Assembly: GCF_027943255.1 (NCBI RefSeq)
Contig: NC_072893.1
Location: 99,207,784-99,271,783, forward strand
From: Anastrepha obliqua
Lineage: Eukaryota > Arthropoda > Insecta > Diptera > Tephritidae
Direction of reading: 5' to 3'
Length of the DNA stretch: 64,000 nucleotides
Shown here: positions 1-11,290 of the stretch, one piece after another
How the letters are laid out: every line of letters starts with the position of its first letter
Position numbering within the stretch: position 1 is the first letter of the stretch
Notes under the pieces: model-generated
Databases searched by the model: none
What the model was told of the DNA's origin: nothing
The model's input: only the letters and a program-made list of their open reading frames with translations
Translations under genes and position numbers: made by a program

Positions 1-290
1 ACATTTCTAAGGCTTTTGCGTGTTGCGCCGATAAGAGCCTTACCGTGGAGGATGGTTGTGGTGGCGGTTGGCAATGCCAGCCTATCAGGGGATGTAGCAG
101 CCGTTGAGATATCGTCAAGATATCTGCATGGAATTGCTCCTGTGACGTAAGAGGGGGGATGATAAACAGTTCACTAGACAGCGCTAGTTTACTGGGGCGG
201 CAGCCCTTGGTCGGAAAAAATCCGAGTTTCCGGTAACGTAGAACCGGCTGCCATAGGATTGAGAGTTATCTGCCTGGAGTTATATAAGCT
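1..290 (+). repeat. Dispersed repeat fragment, possibly a LINE 5' region
   Basis: No ORF is recognised. Around 189-272 a GC-rich box reads TTTACTGGGGCGGCAG, then GTAACGTAGAACCGGCTGCC and ATAGGA. The same ordered blocks recur at 9385-9475 and, inverted, at 32085-32165. Recurrence next to LINE debris suggests the 5' untranslated region of a non-LTR retrotransposon, but that is inference. The fragment abuts the minus-strand LINE at about 290. Confidence 0.5.
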
Positions 291-1260
291 TTGAACCCCG
301 TACGTTATGCTTAGCATTAAAGTCGCTACCCATTAATAAACGGTTTTTGTAGCTGGTAATTAGTTGTTCATATTGATCACGTTTATATTGATGTCGGGAA
401 GGGCTATATACGGCAGTTAACGATATTTTGTTCTCCGCATCGATGGTAATGGTAGTTGCTTGGAACTTGTAGTTGAATACATATGTGTGTTTCTTTATAG
501 TGTTTTATAGTATCTTTTATAATAAAACGCGCTACCTCTTCGCGCGGAATTGTTCGGGTGGATTATTCCACACAATCATAGTTTTTCATTCGAATATACT
601 TGTATGTTAGATTTGTAAATAGAGTTTCTGATATATACATCGAGTTCTTCTGTATTTTTGTATTGTATTGTATTTTAAAAGACCTCATTCCATAACATAA
701 TTTTATAAAACTTAGCCGTATTTACTTGGCGTGGTACAAAGCTTTTTCGAGGTTTTGCATTCTTTTTTTTCAAGAAACCTGTTTCGCCAATAGTTTTTCG
801 AGCTACGCGTTATTCAAGTTGGCTATTCGTTCGTTACTGAGTTTTTTTTTTTTTTGGTTTTCTATGGTTTTGTTCGTGGTTTTATATTGAGACTTGCTTT
901 TTTTGTTTGTATTTTTTGCAGCTCCTTAGCAACACTACGTCCTCTATAGATAGCAGGGTGAGCTTCGCCACAGTTACAGCATCGCGCTTGCTGTTTTCCA
1001 GATTTTTTACAGTTAACAAACTTGTGACTTCTCGCGCATTTGATACATTTTGGCGGTGATGCACAACAGTTCTGGGTATGGCCGAAAGATTGGCATGTTT
1101 TGCATAGGGCGATAAGCTTAGACTGTTTAACAGCCTTAATAGAGACTATGGCATCTAGTATACAAGTTTTTGATGTTTGTACATTTGATGCAACAATGTA
1201 AGCATAAACATATTTAATGATTCTTTCGTTTTTCATTTCAATTTGTTCACAGCGCTTATG
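291..1260 (-). mobile_element. Jockey-clade non-LTR retrotransposon fragment
   Basis: Read on the minus strand, a gag-like ORF (862-1236) is followed by a degraded apurinic-type endonuclease. At 291-480 the reverse complement is open and includes ITIDAENKISLTAVYSPSR and LLMGSDFNAKHNVRGSKLI. The (G)DFNAKH motif is typical of Jockey-clade endonucleases that nick target DNA for reverse transcription. Between 480 and 860 the frame is broken. The element stops at about 290, so RT and 3' end are missing. Confidence 0.8.
862..1236 (-). CDS. Jockey-type ORF1 (gag-like) zinc-knuckle fragment
   Basis: This 124-codon minus-strand ORF carries the cysteine clusters of Jockey ORF1 nucleic-acid-binding proteins. 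CKTCQSFGHTQNCC comes first, then CIKCARSHKFVNC, then CCNCGEAHPAIYRG. These knuckles bind the element RNA in the ribonucleoprotein. The usual longer N-terminal domain is absent, so this is a C-terminal piece, and the ATG at 1236 is probably not the original start. The expected final Cys after YRG is Arg. The endonuclease remnant lies downstream on the same strand, in the expected order. Confidence 0.75.
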   Translation of the reverse strand: MKNERIIKYVYAYIVASNVQTSKTCILDAIVSIKAVKQSKLIALCKTCQSFGHTQNCCASPPKCIKCARSHKFVNCKKSGKQQARCCNCGEAHPAIYRGRSVAKELQKIQTKKASLNIKPRTKP

Positions 1261-1719
1261 CTTTTAAATGGCTGTTTTTTCAGATCTGAAATTATAGATT
1301 GGGGATCACATGTGAAGGGTTTTCCAATAACAGGTGTTATTTTGATTTGATTTTTGATTATTAACGATTTTTATGGCCTTGTGACTTTTTTCTTTGGGGC
1401 CACGTGAAAGAGAAGGTCTACGCCAAACGCCCACGATCGATTTAAGACCTTAAAGATGGAATTCCTGAGCCTATCGAGAACATAGGGCACCCACTTTGCA
1501 ATTCAGTTATGGAAAATTTCATGAAAAGGATATTGTCCTGTAAGCGTGGTCGTGGTGGTCATTTGCCTGATGTTTTTCCACTATTAACGGCATACCTTCC
1601 TCTTTATAATGAGATAAACATCCGATTATTTATATTAAAAAATAGCATTTGAATATCAAAATAACACCACTCATTGGATAACCCTTTATGATGCAATTTT
1701 TTCGCAATTACTTGGATTG
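1261..1719. repeat. Intergenic; holds a dispersed ~255-bp repeat (1436-1690)
   Basis: No coding potential is seen. Roughly 1436-1690 is repeated in direct orientation at 13105-13365 with about 85-90% identity by eye. Shared blocks include AAGACCTTAAAGATGGAATT, TTTGCAATTCAGTTATGGAA and TGGTGGTCATTTGCCTGATG. Its class is unknown; both copies lie near LINE remnants. Confidence 0.6.
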
Positions 1720-4245
1720 GCCTAATTTGCTTTTGTTTTCGTACGTAATCCAAAATAAATGTTTATTTGTTAAAGCTTTCGTTAATTGTCTGTAGTCGTC
1801 GATATGGTTTTATAAATATTATTATATAAATATATTATTATTTGTAGTGCTAAATAGTTATTGATAATCGCATTTTCCTGAAATCATCATGGGAGGTGGT
1901 CGCGGTATTATTTTGTTGCATTTGTTTTTGTTTTTTTTTTTTGAGTTTCATTAGCGGTTGATTTCTGCAATGATACCGGAGATTAGTTGGTCTTTCTTTT
2001 CTTGTTGGGTTTCATCCGTTTTATAAGTGGTTTGCTTTTCTTGTTAGATGTTTATTTTGTTAAAGCTTTCCTTAATTGTCTGTAGTCGTCGATATGGTTT
2101 TATAAATATTATTACACAGGTCGACACTGAAAATGATTCAAGCATCGGACCCGGCCTATCGTATAGATTTTTCATCGCTGAATACGAATCTGACCTTAAA
2201 AAGTTTCCATCACGTCAAGATTTTGAAAAAAATTAGTTCAAAAAGTCAAAAAAACGTGTTTTTGACCATTTTTGACCAAATGTAGTGTATGAACCTGAGG
2301 TGATGGAAGCTTCTACCTAGCCTTAAACTGAAGCCTGAACCTTCAGTTATAAGATCCAAATCGAAAATACCCTGAACCAATTGTAAATTTTGATGTAGCA
2401 CAATTTTTTTAACTGCTCGCGCACGATTTTCATAGGTGCAGCCATACAGGCTAGTTAGCCTTATCATAGTGGTGCGCTGTCTTGTACCTTTTACCTATCA
2501 TGTTTTTAGTTATTGGGTTTGCTTAGCACGATTCGGAATTATTAGATATATATGTTATCAGAACTGCACTTTACATATCTTTTGTGATAAAAAGTTCATT
2601 TTTAATTGAGACTTCAACATAAATTGGTCAATCAATATCTTCGAAGTTTCTTTATCATCAGTTTTTTTCAGGACTACATCTCAATTTCTTAATATTAGAA
2701 TCTGACCTTTACCTACAAATTTACAAATTGTGGATTCAAAAAATTCAAACAAAGAAGGAAGAAATTCCTTTCTAAGGAATAACAAAAAATTACCACAAAT
2801 GCGAGAATATTAATAAACAAAAAAAAGCAAAAAGGAAAAAAAAACAAACAAAAAAAATTTTTTTAAATAAAAAAGAACAAAAAAAAACAAAAGTAGAGTG
2901 TAAAATACTGACAGCCTCCTCGTGGCACATTCTGGGGTCGTGAATTTAATAAATTTATTATGCACTAAAATATTGGTTCACCAGCTAATGTCAGATTATA
3001 AAACTTTATTACTACTGTCAAAAATTAGTCTAATATAACTATATAAATTCATCTTTCAATAGTTGTTCGTGAAGTAAAAAGTAATTTAGATCACCATATT
3101 GGTTTTGCCTTTTTAAATTATGATGTCATATTTGTCTTCAGCGCATCATAAAACCAAACATTGAAAGAAATTTTTAGCTGACCCAGCTAACCGTATAGCT
3201 GAATTGCGATTAGCTTGAAATTAAGGTGTAACAGTTAGAAATATGTGTCTTTGGTAGAAATATAGCTAATAGCTAGAAATATTTCTAACTGTAACAACTA
3301 AATTTCTAGACAAACGAAATTCTACATACAATTTTTGCCTTTCCTTTAATTCTAAGACAAGCTGCAAAATCAAATTTTTATTTGATTTTATTAAATTTTT
3401 ATTTTCGCCATCTTGAATCCGACACTTTCAATTTTGAAATTACAACTTCCGAATCGTGCTAAGCAAACCCAATAACTAAAAACATGATAGGTAAAAGGTA
3501 CAAGTCAGCGCACCACTATGATAAGGCTAACTAGCCTGTATGGCTGCACCTATGAAAATCGTGCGCGAGCAGTTAAAAAAATTGTGCTAAATCAAAATTT
3601 ACAATTGATTCAGGGTATTTTCGATTTGGATCTTATAACTGAAGGTTCAGGCTTCAGTTTAAGGCTAGGTAGAAGCTTCCAACACCTCAGGTTCATCCAC
3701 TACATTTGGTCAAAAATGGTCAAAAACACGTTTTTTTTTGACTTTTTGAACTAATTTTTTTCAAAATCTTGACGTGATGGAAACTTTTTAAGGTCAGATT
3801 CGTATTCAGCGATGAAAAATCTATAAGATAGGCCGGGTCCGATGCTTGAATCAGAAAAATAATCATTTTTTGTCGACCAGTGTTATAGGTATAAATATAT
3901 TATTATTTGTAGGCCTAATTTGCTTTTGTTTTAGTACGTAATCCAAAATAAATGTTTATTTGTTAAAGCTTTCGTTAATTGTTTGTAGTCGTCGATATCG
4001 TTTAAAAATATTATTATATAAATATATTATTATTTGTAGTGCTAAATAGTTCTTGATAATCGCATTTTCCTGAAATCATCATTGGAGGTGATCGCGGAAT
4101 TATTTTGTTGCATTGGTATTTGTTTTTTTTTTTTTTTGAGTTTCATTAGCGGTTGATTTTTACAATGATTCCGGAGATTAGTTGGTCTTTTTTTTCTTGT
4201 TGGGTTTCATCCGTTTTATAAGTGGCTTGCTTTTCTTGTTAGATG
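1720..4245. repeat. Tandem ~320-bp repeat, middle unit interrupted by a DNA element
   Basis: The unit GTTAAAGCTTTCGTTAATTG ... TTGGGTTTCATCCGTTTTAT occurs at about 1720-2047 and again at about 3912-4245. A partial unit runs from 2048 to 2114, stops at the inverted-repeat element, and resumes for a few bases after 3885 (TATAAATATATTATTATTTG). The units are direct repeats with scattered substitutions. No protein is encoded. Confidence 0.75.
2115..3882. mobile_element. Nonautonomous DNA transposon with ~430-bp terminal inverted repeats
   Basis: Arms 2115-2537 and 3448-3882 are inverted copies of each other, so both arms can be read as the same short 'protein'. The outer ends are CACAGGTCGAC on the left and GTCGACCAGTG on the right (inverted CACTGGTCGAC). 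TTA flanks each end (2112-2114, 3883-3885), consistent with a 3-bp duplication such as PIF/Harbinger makes. The superfamily is not proven. The ~900-bp AT-rich centre has no ORF, so the element is nonautonomous or internally deleted. Confidence 0.75.
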
Positions 4246-4311
4246 TAGTTGTGGGTGTTTGCTTTAGTTTTGAGTGTTCTGATTTAAGAAGAACTATTTT
4301 CTCTCTTTAAC

Positions 4312-5172
4312 ATTGTCCTTGACACCATTTTAGGTCAGGCTCTTGCTAATCAGAGAGGCATCACATGGGGTCTTCGTGGATCCTTAAACGACCTCGATTA
4401 CGCCGACGATATTTGCACCCTTGCGCACAACTACGACGACATGGCACGAAAACTCAAATCGATATCGACACTGGCATCGAAAGTGGGACTCAACATCAAT
4501 GTATCTAAAACCAAGGCCATGCGCATAAATGCAAACAACACGCGCCCATTCCTACTAAACTCAACACCTTTAGAGGAAGTTCAAAGTTTCTGCTACCTAG
4601 GATGCATTATCTCAACCTCTGGCGGCTGTGCGGAAGACATCGAAAACAGAATAAATAAGTCGGTGCAAGCATTCGGTCAATTGAAAAACATCTGGAGCTC
4701 CTCATTCTTGTCGCGTGGCACCAAACTAAAAATATTTAATTCCAACGTCATATCCGTTTTACTATACGGATGTGAAACATGGAATGCTGCGCCACGGCTA
4801 ATACAACGCATGCAATCTTTTACAAATCGATGCCTTAAGCGTATACTAAAGAAAAGGTGGCCAGAAACTATATCCAACGACAGACTGTGGGAGCTAACGA
4901 ACCATACGCTCATCAAAACAAATATTCTGAAAAGAAAGTGGAACTGGATCGGCCATACGCTCAGAAAACCCGCACAAGATATCACGAGGCAAGCCATTGA
5001 ATGGAACCCACAGGGATCACGCAGAAGGGGACGCCCAGCGCATACTTGGAGAAGACAGCTAGAGAAGGAGATAACATTAAGTGAAATGAACTGGAATGAA
5101 ATTAAAAGAATGCCATTGGACAGGGACAGATTTAAGAGTTTTGTTGTAGCCCTATGCTTCACTATGGAGTAA
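4312..5172 (+). pseudogene. Non-LTR reverse transcriptase, C-terminal half
   Basis: The frame is open from about 4324, before the first ATG at 4441. It includes DLDYADDICTLAHNYDDMA, the YADD catalytic palm motif, then the thumb and C-terminal region (SFCYLGCIIS, VLLYGCETWNA, WIGHTLRKP, RGRPAHTWRRQLEKE). The fingers and endonuclease are missing, so this is a 5'-truncated copy, the usual result of incomplete target-primed reverse transcription. It ends 17 bases before an (AT)n tail at 5185-5199. The clade is uncertain. Confidence 0.85.
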
Positions 5173-6157
5173 AAGGAATAAATATATATATATATTTTTT
5201 CCCATGGCTTCTAGTTTTTAGCTTGTATATTTATAAAACTTTCATAATAAATTGATTTCATTAAGTGTATTTCTGAATCTTTGGCTAGGTGGCGACCTCC
5301 AGGAGGAGGCGTGCGGAAATTTTCCATCGTTTTCCAGTATTTGTGGCATAAAGGCTGCTGTTTGGTCTTTGCAATACAGTTATCTAACCGGGGCGATGAG
5401 GTGATATTTTCTGCGTTCACTTTTCTTCCTTCAGTTCATCATACAACAAAAGAATTTTTATATTCAGAAAAGTCAAATTTTTCTCACAATTTACGATTTG
5501 TATTTTTGCAAAAATGGACGAGTTTTTAAATGTTTTCACAATTTTTGGTTGCGTTAAGTTTGCGAATTTCTCGTTCACTGTCATAAATATTTTAAATAAA
5601 ATTATTTTAAGGGGACGCTCGGTTTGTACGAACTATTAAGTAACGCTCGTAAAAACTCTCAATTATCCATACATATAATATTTAAAATTAAACTATTTCA
5701 TAGAAGCCCTACAATTCTCTAATACAGACTGAATTCCGGCCATATTCGTTTTCGGCAAAAAAATGCCGAACTGTGGTCAAACATTTATCAATTTTGTTTT
5801 TGTTCAAAGTATTTTTAAAATAAATTGATGTGAAATATCTATCTGCTCCTTTATCGAGTGTGGCTAGTGAGCAATTTTTTAGAACTTGAGGTCAGTTCTA
5901 TACGAATTGACGGTCCCAACTATGGGTTTTAAATAATTTTATACATGTAAAAATAAGCTTTTTTGGGCTATTTTTACAAACATAAAGTAAAGTCTTTACT
6001 ATTATATACAATGAAAGTATTACTGTATCTAAAAAAACAATCTCGTGTGCATCGTTAAAGTCACTAGGGAAGAGTTTAAATAAAGATGTATTTTCCACAA
6101 GGAAGGCACACGTGCCTTCAAAATTATTCAAAATAATGTGTGTTTTATAATGTTCAC
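5173..6157. other. No gene recognised; intron side of the CkIalpha exon
   Basis: AT-rich DNA. I searched the minus strand for the next casein kinase exon (ILFRTLNHQYD-type sequence) and did not find it here. Short ORFs in this stretch have no recognisable domain. Confidence 0.5.
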
Positions 6158-6932
6158 CTGAAAAGCTGCCGGAGATACATGTAATCTGGTTGTTCCTCGA
6201 ATCGCAAGCTGCGGCAATAATTAAGATACATTGAGAACTCGGCTGGAAATCCTTTGCAAAGTGTTTCAATTGGTGTAGACATTTTCTTTTCAGAAATTTT
6301 TTCATATTTTTGTTGTTTATTATTTGCTTTCATGCCCTGCCAAGGTAGAACTCCGCGGTTAAAATACATCATAACATAGCCCAGTGATTCCATATCATCT
6401 CTTCTAGACTGCTCGATACCCAAATGCGCATTTATCGAAGCATATCGTGCTGTTCCTGTTAAATTTTTATCCTCACGATATGTTATGTGAACGCGGGTAA
6501 CGGGATCACGATATTTTTTAGCTAAACCAAAATCAATCAAAAAAAGTTTATTGCAATGGCGGCCGATGCCCATTAGAAAGTTATCGGGTTTAATATCCCT
6601 GTGAATAAAGCACTTTAAATGGATATATTCAAGGCGTCCAATCATTTGATCCACCAGCATTAGCACCGTTTTAATAGTAAAATGCCGCGTACAAAAATTA
6701 AACAAATCTTCTAGAGAAGGTCCAAGAAGATCCATAACCAAAGTATTAAAATTTTTTTCTTTGCCATGATATCGAATTCTAGGGATACCAACTCCACCAG
6801 TTAGAATTCGATAGAGTTTTGCTTCATATAAAAGTTGTGGATGCCGTGCGTTTGCGCTTTCCATTTTCACGGCGACTTCTTCACCACTTTGTATACTCAT
6901 TCCCAGATAAATATCTCCAAACGATCCACTAC
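6158..6932 (-). CDS. CkIalpha: Casein kinase I alpha, internal kinase-domain exon
   Basis: This is a serine/threonine kinase exon of about 257 codons, uninterrupted, and the best-preserved host coding sequence in the window. It shows the Gly-rich loop [11 protein letters not shown], the ATP-anchoring Lys in GEEVAVKME, the catalytic loop [17 protein letters not shown], and the CK1 hallmark near [14 protein letters not shown]. The close match to insect CkIalpha is from memory of the family. The exon starts after a minus-strand acceptor (TTCTATTTGACTATTCTAG, AG at 6934-6933) and ends AG|GTGAAC (donor at 6157-6156), matching the coding phase on both sides. The N-terminal exon (before IGSGSFG) and the last exon (after YLRQLFR) are not found nearby. 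Long introns or a detached exon are both possible. CkIalpha acts in Wnt and Hedgehog signalling in flies. Confidence 0.9.
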
Positions 6933-7492
6933 CTAGAATAGTCAAATAGAAAAATTGATCTTTTAATAATCAATATTTGATAATTTAAAAATGTATCGCT
7001 GACAACAAAAATATATTGAATTAAATCAATATTAGTATACAATGAGTTTGGCACAAAATTAAAAACAAAAAAAAAAAAAAAAGGTTTGGTCATGCAACTC
7101 CACCTCCAATACTGCACCGTTAGTTTTATTCAATCAGTTTTGTAACGTATTTTTAAGTTTTTGGCCGCTAGTGGGCAAAGCGAGTTGTACTGAAGTTCCT
7201 TTAGGACTGAAGTATGCAGAAGCCTGTTTTTTTTTTGTCTTTTATTAACAAACAATTTATTTATTGAATCTGCTTAAAAATGAAGCCTAACAATAAGTTT
7301 TAAAATTGTAAGTCTAGACTATTAAGCAATTAACTCAAATCTGGTAGATCTCTTTATCGTAAGCGAGATTGTTTTATTGCGTTGCATTAAGCGTTTGCCA
7401 ATAGATTTGCATGATTTTCAAATTGTGTTCAATATTTTGCTCTGCTGCTCACATTTCAGCTTTAACCATAGATCTTTGCTGATCTCTATGTA
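6933..7492. other. No gene recognised
   Basis: Upstream intron side of the CkIalpha exon on the minus strand. A run of about 18 A lies at 7066-7082. No exon encoding the kinase N-terminus (VGGKYRVIRK-type) was found. Confidence 0.5.
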
Positions 7493-8376
7493 AAGCGTTT
7501 TACAGTACTTTTTTTTTTTAATAAAACACAAACGGTTTGACTTTTTTAACTAATTTTTTTTTTTATTATCGAGTTTGAACATATACATTTAAGTATCATG
7601 ACCACCGCGTGCACGTTTTACGAAGTCCAATCGTTGAACCCAATTTTCGACCACTCTTTTGCATAAATCGCCCGAAATTCCAGCAATTTCGCGTTCAATA
7701 TTGGCTCTGTAGACCAATGACTTCACATAACCCCAAAGAAAATAGTCTAGAGGCGTCAAATAACACGAGCGCGGCGACCATTCGACCGGTCCATTTCTGG
7801 AAATAATGCGCTCATCGAACTTACTCTTCAACAAATCAATTGTAGCGTGTGCTGTGTGGCTTGTGGCCCCATCCTGTTGAAACCACATGTCGTCTAAGTC
7901 CATACCATTCAATTGGGGCCAAAAATAATCGTTTATCATGTCGCGGTATCGATTTCCATTCACAGTAACGTGGCGATCGTTCTCGTCAACGAAAAAATAT
8001 GGGCCAATTACGCTGCCGGCATGTAAACCGCACCAAACAGTGATTTTTTCGGGATGCATTGGTTTTTCGGCAATCACTCTTGGATTATCATTCGCCCAAA
8101 TGCGGCAATTATGCTTATTGACGAATCCACTGAGGTGAAAATGTGCCTCATCACTGAAGAGGATTTTCTTCACGAAGTGCGCGATATGCATTTTGATTTG
8201 AACGCCCGTTTTCATAATAAGCCTGAGTAACTTTAACGCGTTGCTCAAGTGAGTAGCGTTCAATGATGAAATGTATACTAATAAAGTTTACAAATGACAA
8301 GCGAAAAATAAAAAATATTGCGTCTTTCGCCCTCCCTATCGGGAAAAAGTTGAAGCGCACCTATTGAAAAACGCTT
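7493..8376 (-). mobile_element. DD41D (rosa-type) mariner-superfamily element, internally deleted
   Basis: The ends are inverted: TAAAGCGTTTT at 7491-7501 and AAAACGCTTTA at 8368-8378, with TA at each border. The minus-strand transposase begins near 8270 with ERYSLEQRVKVTQAYYENGR. It then jumps, by deletion of most of the DNA-binding region, to KKILFSDEAHFHL. The catalytic Asp residues lie in FSDEAHF, WFQQDGATSHTA and LTPLDYFLWG, with 41 residues between the second and third. That spacing defines the DD41D group known from Ceratitis rosa elements. Confidence 0.8.
7589..8263 (-). pseudogene. DD41D transposase, catalytic core
   Basis: About 224 codons cover the RNase H-like DDE/D core that cuts and joins transposon ends. 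All three catalytic Asp residues are kept. The usual SCDLTPLD reads SCYLTPLD. The first ~30 codons come from a different frame than the true N-terminus, which lies in the overlapping 8151-8360 frame, so the start at 8263 is an artefact of the internal deletion. Confidence 0.8.
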
Positions 8377-9149
8377 TATATTTGGGTTGCGCTTTTCTGA
8401 TTTCATTGGTAATTCGAGTAACTTATTCTATTGCCCCGTGGTTTTCTCGAAAACCAAATTGGTGTAGTGCTATTATAAACGGTCTTTCAAAAATTACGCC
8501 TAGATATAAGTAATAAATAATTCTTAAACCTTTTTATGTCATCTTTGACATTTGTTAGGTAGACAGATTTACAATTTTACACGATAAAACAACGCGTTAA
8601 AATTATTAAAACTAATTTAAATAGATCTGAGGGAATTGCTAATGCAATATTTGGCAACTATAATCATAACCCGGCGATTTCTTTGTATCTAGCTGTGGTA
8701 CTGTACTCTGCATTTTCGAGTTGGATGCCCGGAGAAGCATGTACGATTCGGTAGCAATATAAGAGATGTCTGGTCATTTATTGAACAATTTGGTTGAAAA
8801 AAAAGTGTTTTACAAAGCCCAGTTACCATTTCTATCTCCAATTTGCATATTTCTTTCTACAGGTGCGTAGAAATTATTTTATGCTTTCCAAAATGAATAT
8901 CTTGGTGTAGTATCTTTAACACATCTTTCTTTACGTTGTGGTGTTTCGCCTCTTTGACCACCTTTTCCAATTTTCTTTCAAAAGGCTTTTTTAAATTTTT
9001 AGTAAATATGTAATTCCAAATACCAATGCGTAGAAATACAATTTTAATAAACCTGTTTCGTTTCTTGGACACTATTTCGCTAATAAAATCAACCTTTTAA
9101 TTACAAAAAAAATACAAAAAAAAAAAAAAAAAAACGAAATTAGAAAATT
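8377..9149. other. No gene recognised; ends in an A-rich tract
   Basis: No domain is recognised on either strand. An A-rich tract occupies about 9103-9135 and could be an old retroposon tail, but nothing upstream identifies the source. Confidence 0.45.
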
Positions 9150-9520
9150 AGTGGCGATCACGGTTGTACCAAGAAGGAGAGCACACTACACTCGAAAGTT
9201 GTGGATGAGAGAGAAGGTATGCTACTCCGGTGAGCTTCGGGGAACCATGAGGTTCCCTTTTGAGTACCAAAGGGAAGCACCGGCACATTGCGTGAAGTCA
9301 AAGCCGTGGAACCTGTTGGCAAGAGCAGCATGGGGCCACGTAACGTGACTAGTGACGAAATATACCGCAACTAAACAAAGTTAGTTTGCTGAGGCGGCAG
9401 TACTTTGTCGGGCAATCCTCACCCCTCCGCTAGTCCTTACGAACCTTACGTAGAACCAGCAGTCATAGGAATGCAGCAATGTTATGAGAACTGCAGGTGC
9501 TCTACAAAGATGAAAGATCG
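9150..9520 (+). repeat. Second copy of the GCGGCAG/GTAGAACC repeat
   Basis: Shares with 1-290 the blocks TTAGTTTGCTGAGGCGGCAG, TTACGTAGAACCAGCAGTC and ATAGGA. It continues into GTTATGAGAACTGCAGGTGC, which could be the start of a LINE ORF1 that is soon interrupted. I saw no RT sequence attached. Confidence 0.5.
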
Positions 9521-9970
9521 TAAAACATGTTGCGATACTTACCTATTTTTCGAATTATTCTGTATTTCCCGCCAACAATTATTTCTGAGCGATTATCTTT
9601 CATGAGTCGTAACTTCTCCATACTGATAGAAAATTGTATTTGGCAAATATCCAATACTAGAAGAAAATAAGAGAGTAATTATATTTATGCGTATTCGTAC
9701 AGTGAGTAAAATATTCGGTAACAACTATCAGTAAACTTTCAAAAAATAAGGTATATCACTATATTGTAAATAATTTGATCGTTACGCTTTGTATGATCAA
9801 AATTCGTTAAGTCGGTGAATCTTTTCTTTGGTTTTATCATGAATAAATGTATGCCATGAATAAATAAAAAAAGTGACTACTTTGACAATTTAATTCCTCA
9901 ATAATTTATTTTAGTTGGATCTTCGAGTACGCAGCACCGATGCCCCGCGTCCAAGTATAGAAATATGGGA
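9521..9970. other. No gene recognised
   Basis: AT-rich, no domain or repeat recognised between the repeat fragment and the TTAA site of the piggyBac-like element. Confidence 0.4.
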
Positions 9971-9974
9971 TTAA

Positions 9975-10740
9975 CCCTTGCGACCCGACATTCGCACAGC
10001 AATCCTGGTATAAAATTGTTTATCGAAGTTGGTTAATTAGGTGATGTATAATTAAAAATTATTAAAAATCTGAGATGCAATAACAGGGTGGCGCGGTGAG
10101 TGGTGGTACCACTCGGGATGTTATGTGGTACAAATAAGTACCAGCCGTCCTGTAAAACACACTTTAGAAATAAGAAATAATATACACAAAAATTTTTATT
10201 TTGTTTTATTTTTATTTTTTTAATTGTTATATTATTCCAGAAAATTTTAGTGAAAAATATCTTTATACATAAAACTCACGTATGGTAAGGTGCGAAGCAC
10301 TTTTTGCAAAGCGGTACTTGGCACTCTTTACATATTGTCTTAGTGCGAGTCTGAATTTTTTGAGAACTGCAATTGGTACAACGACGTCGTGTAGTACCTT
10401 CAACAGGAAGGTGTATTGTCTTGCATTTGGCAATTTGTGGCTGTAGTTTAAAAGCCGTCCTGGATCAATGCCTTAACTACCATAAAGTAACTAAAAAGGA
10501 TTTGAATGGTATCTTTTTCCGGTTGAGGTCGTTATAAATAAAGCCCAGACATCTGATCAGCCAAGTCGACTCCTCCCATGATATCCCTATAAAATTTGAC
10601 TTGGACATTGCATTCGAATTTTTTCAGCTGTTTAACGTTTTTGTAACATTAGTGACATAACGTTCCTGACAATTACTCAATACCAATACTTCTTTCTTCT
10701 GGAACATAAACAAGCTAAACCCAGCGACGCTCTTTGCAAC
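9975..10740 (-). mobile_element. piggyBac-like element, transposase 3' end and one terminus
   Basis: TTAA at 9971-9974 is followed by CCCTTGCGACCCGAC, matching the piggyBac-superfamily TTAA target and CCC terminus. On the minus strand, segments encode KKEVLVLSN, then YRDIMGGVDLADQMSGLY with the conserved GVD..D motif, then the C-terminal Cys-rich domain. That domain reads RRRCTNCSSQKIQTRTKTIC followed by KECQVPLCKKCFAPYHT and a stop near 10277. Frameshifts separate these pieces. The other end has been replaced by an R1-clade LINE at about 10740. Confidence 0.75.
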
Positions 10741-11290
10741 TAGTGACGAAAATAAAACGACGATTTGTACGAATAGTACAGCAAAAACACTAGTCAAGAC
10801 AACAATGCAATGCATTACGACAGGTTGCAACGCATCTATGCCTAAAATAGATAAGAACAAAAAAAGAAATTCTGTATACTGGTGGACACATGAGATCGCA
10901 GAACTTATAGATATGTGCATCCATAAGCGTAGAAAGTATACTAGAGCCAGAAGATTGGGCCCGGCGATAACGGAATCCGAAGAGTGCTAAGCAAAATAGT
11001 GCTGAGAGGGAAGAACTCGAGTATGAAGCAACGGAACCTGTCCCATTCACAGAAGAAGAGCTTATGGATGCTGCAAAAGCAGTGAAATGCAATAAAGCGC
11101 CAGGACCTGATGGCATAGTTGCAGAAATATTGAAACTATTGGCAATCGAACGCCCTTTTTTGCTGCTAAACATGTACAACGCATACCTAAAAGAAGGAAT
11201 TTTTCCAGAAATATGGTAAAAACAAAAACTAGTACTAATCAGTAAGGGAAAGGGAGACCAACATTAGCGTCCGCTTTTAGACCGTTATGT

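Noticed and set aside
2246..3754. Two nearly identical ~75-residue proteins on opposite strands (2246-2467 and 3518-3754)
   Set aside because: They lie in the two arms of an inverted repeat, so identity follows from DNA symmetry; no domain and no codon-level evidence of selection.
4677..5162. 161-codon antisense ORF
   Set aside because: Antisense shadow of the RT C-terminal ORF at 4441-5172.
5281..5529. Small plus-strand ORF starting MARWRPPGGG
   Set aside because: No domain, no splice or poly(A) context, and random-looking composition.
5898..6305. Minus-strand ORF running past the CkIalpha donor
   Set aside because: It is a different frame through the exon end and into intron; the conserved kinase frame stops at the GT donor.
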